A DNA stretch of 64,000 bases from Salticus scenicus (Eukaryota; Arthropoda; Arachnida; Araneae; Salticidae). Positions 63,711-64,000 of this stretch are shown in pieces (within the stretch, counting starts at the first letter, position 1; each line of letters begins with the position of its first letter). The stretch is from assembly GCA_963930645.1 (NCBI GenBank), contig OZ005652.1, positions 323,110,738 through 323,174,737 of the forward strand. The letters are read 5' to 3'. The notes beneath the pieces were generated by a model, which had not been told where the DNA came from, did not search any database, and saw nothing but the letters and a program-made list of their open reading frames with translations. The position numbers and the translations under genes were made by a program.

Positions 63711-64000
63711 TGAAGAAACGACTGAAGTATTTCGAAAGCAGAACCTGCTATATATGATGTAGTGTACATATCTGATGGTCATATTCAGATAAAACAGCTT
63801 TGTTTTTTAACAGTGAAGATCATACATAATAATAATAAGACTTACCTTCAAATGGTTAATTAAGTAGTCATTTCATACTGAAATAAACTTTATTTTAGCA
63901 TATTGTAAAAAATGCATTGAGGAAACAACATTAAAATTTTCCGTTTTCTAAGGCTTAACTAAAGGGTTAAGAGCAATTAAAATGCTGTATACTTAAAAAA
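63711..64000. other. AT-rich non-coding end of window
   Basis: Nothing recognisable. Confidence 0.5.

Overview
The window looks like AT-rich nuclear DNA (about 70-75% A+T by eye) from an arthropod, most probably a chelicerate such as a spider. The grounds are one intronless neuropeptide-type GPCR, very long intergenic stretches full of microsatellites, and a mixture of Tc1/mariner, pogo/Tigger, piggyBac-like, Penelope-like, Jockey-like and tRNA-derived SINE relics. The lineage is an inference; no mitochondrial, rRNA or species-diagnostic gene is present.

The only convincing host gene is a 365-residue rhodopsin-class receptor of the FMRFamide-receptor type at 23088-24185 (+). One possible terminal coding exon of another gene lies on the minus strand near 6.7-6.84 kb, and a THAP-type zinc-finger fragment lies at 60.7 kb. 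Neither is certain.

Layout. 0-9 kb: simple repeats, a SINE fragment, two TA-flanked or foldback MITEs and two members of a second MITE family (third copy at 60.5 kb). 9-20 kb: mostly featureless AT-rich DNA with a GC-rich MITE at 14.2 kb, a MITE at 15.9 kb, a 264-bp tandem duplication at 16.4 kb and a SINE with clear target-site duplications at 19.2 kb. 20-27 kb: the receptor gene between two composite repeats that carry internal direct repeats. 28-37 kb: a tRNA-derived SINE, a deleted mariner carrying a MITE inserted exactly at its start codon, and a piggyBac-like MITE. 41-47 kb is the richest part: a degraded Tc1-like element, a fragment of a second Tc1/Tc3-like transposase, and a Penelope-like element (GIY-YIG end plus hammerhead-ribozyme terminus) interrupted by a 5'-truncated Jockey-like LINE with an open reverse transcriptase frame. 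47.7-52.1 kb: degenerate internally repetitive repeats that enclose two more Penelope ends in inverted orientation. 53.9-57.5 kb: a 20-bp minisatellite, a degenerate ~150-bp satellite of about nine units and a solo LTR. 57.7-58.6 kb: a deleted Tigger element. 60-64 kb: a MITE, the THAP fragment, a tRNA-like head and two SINE copies in inverted orientation.

The most interesting observation is the hammerhead-like motif with a conserved extra A in its core at three Penelope-derived loci. No CRISPR, operon or prokaryote-type system is present, and none is expected. Most of the window is non-coding.
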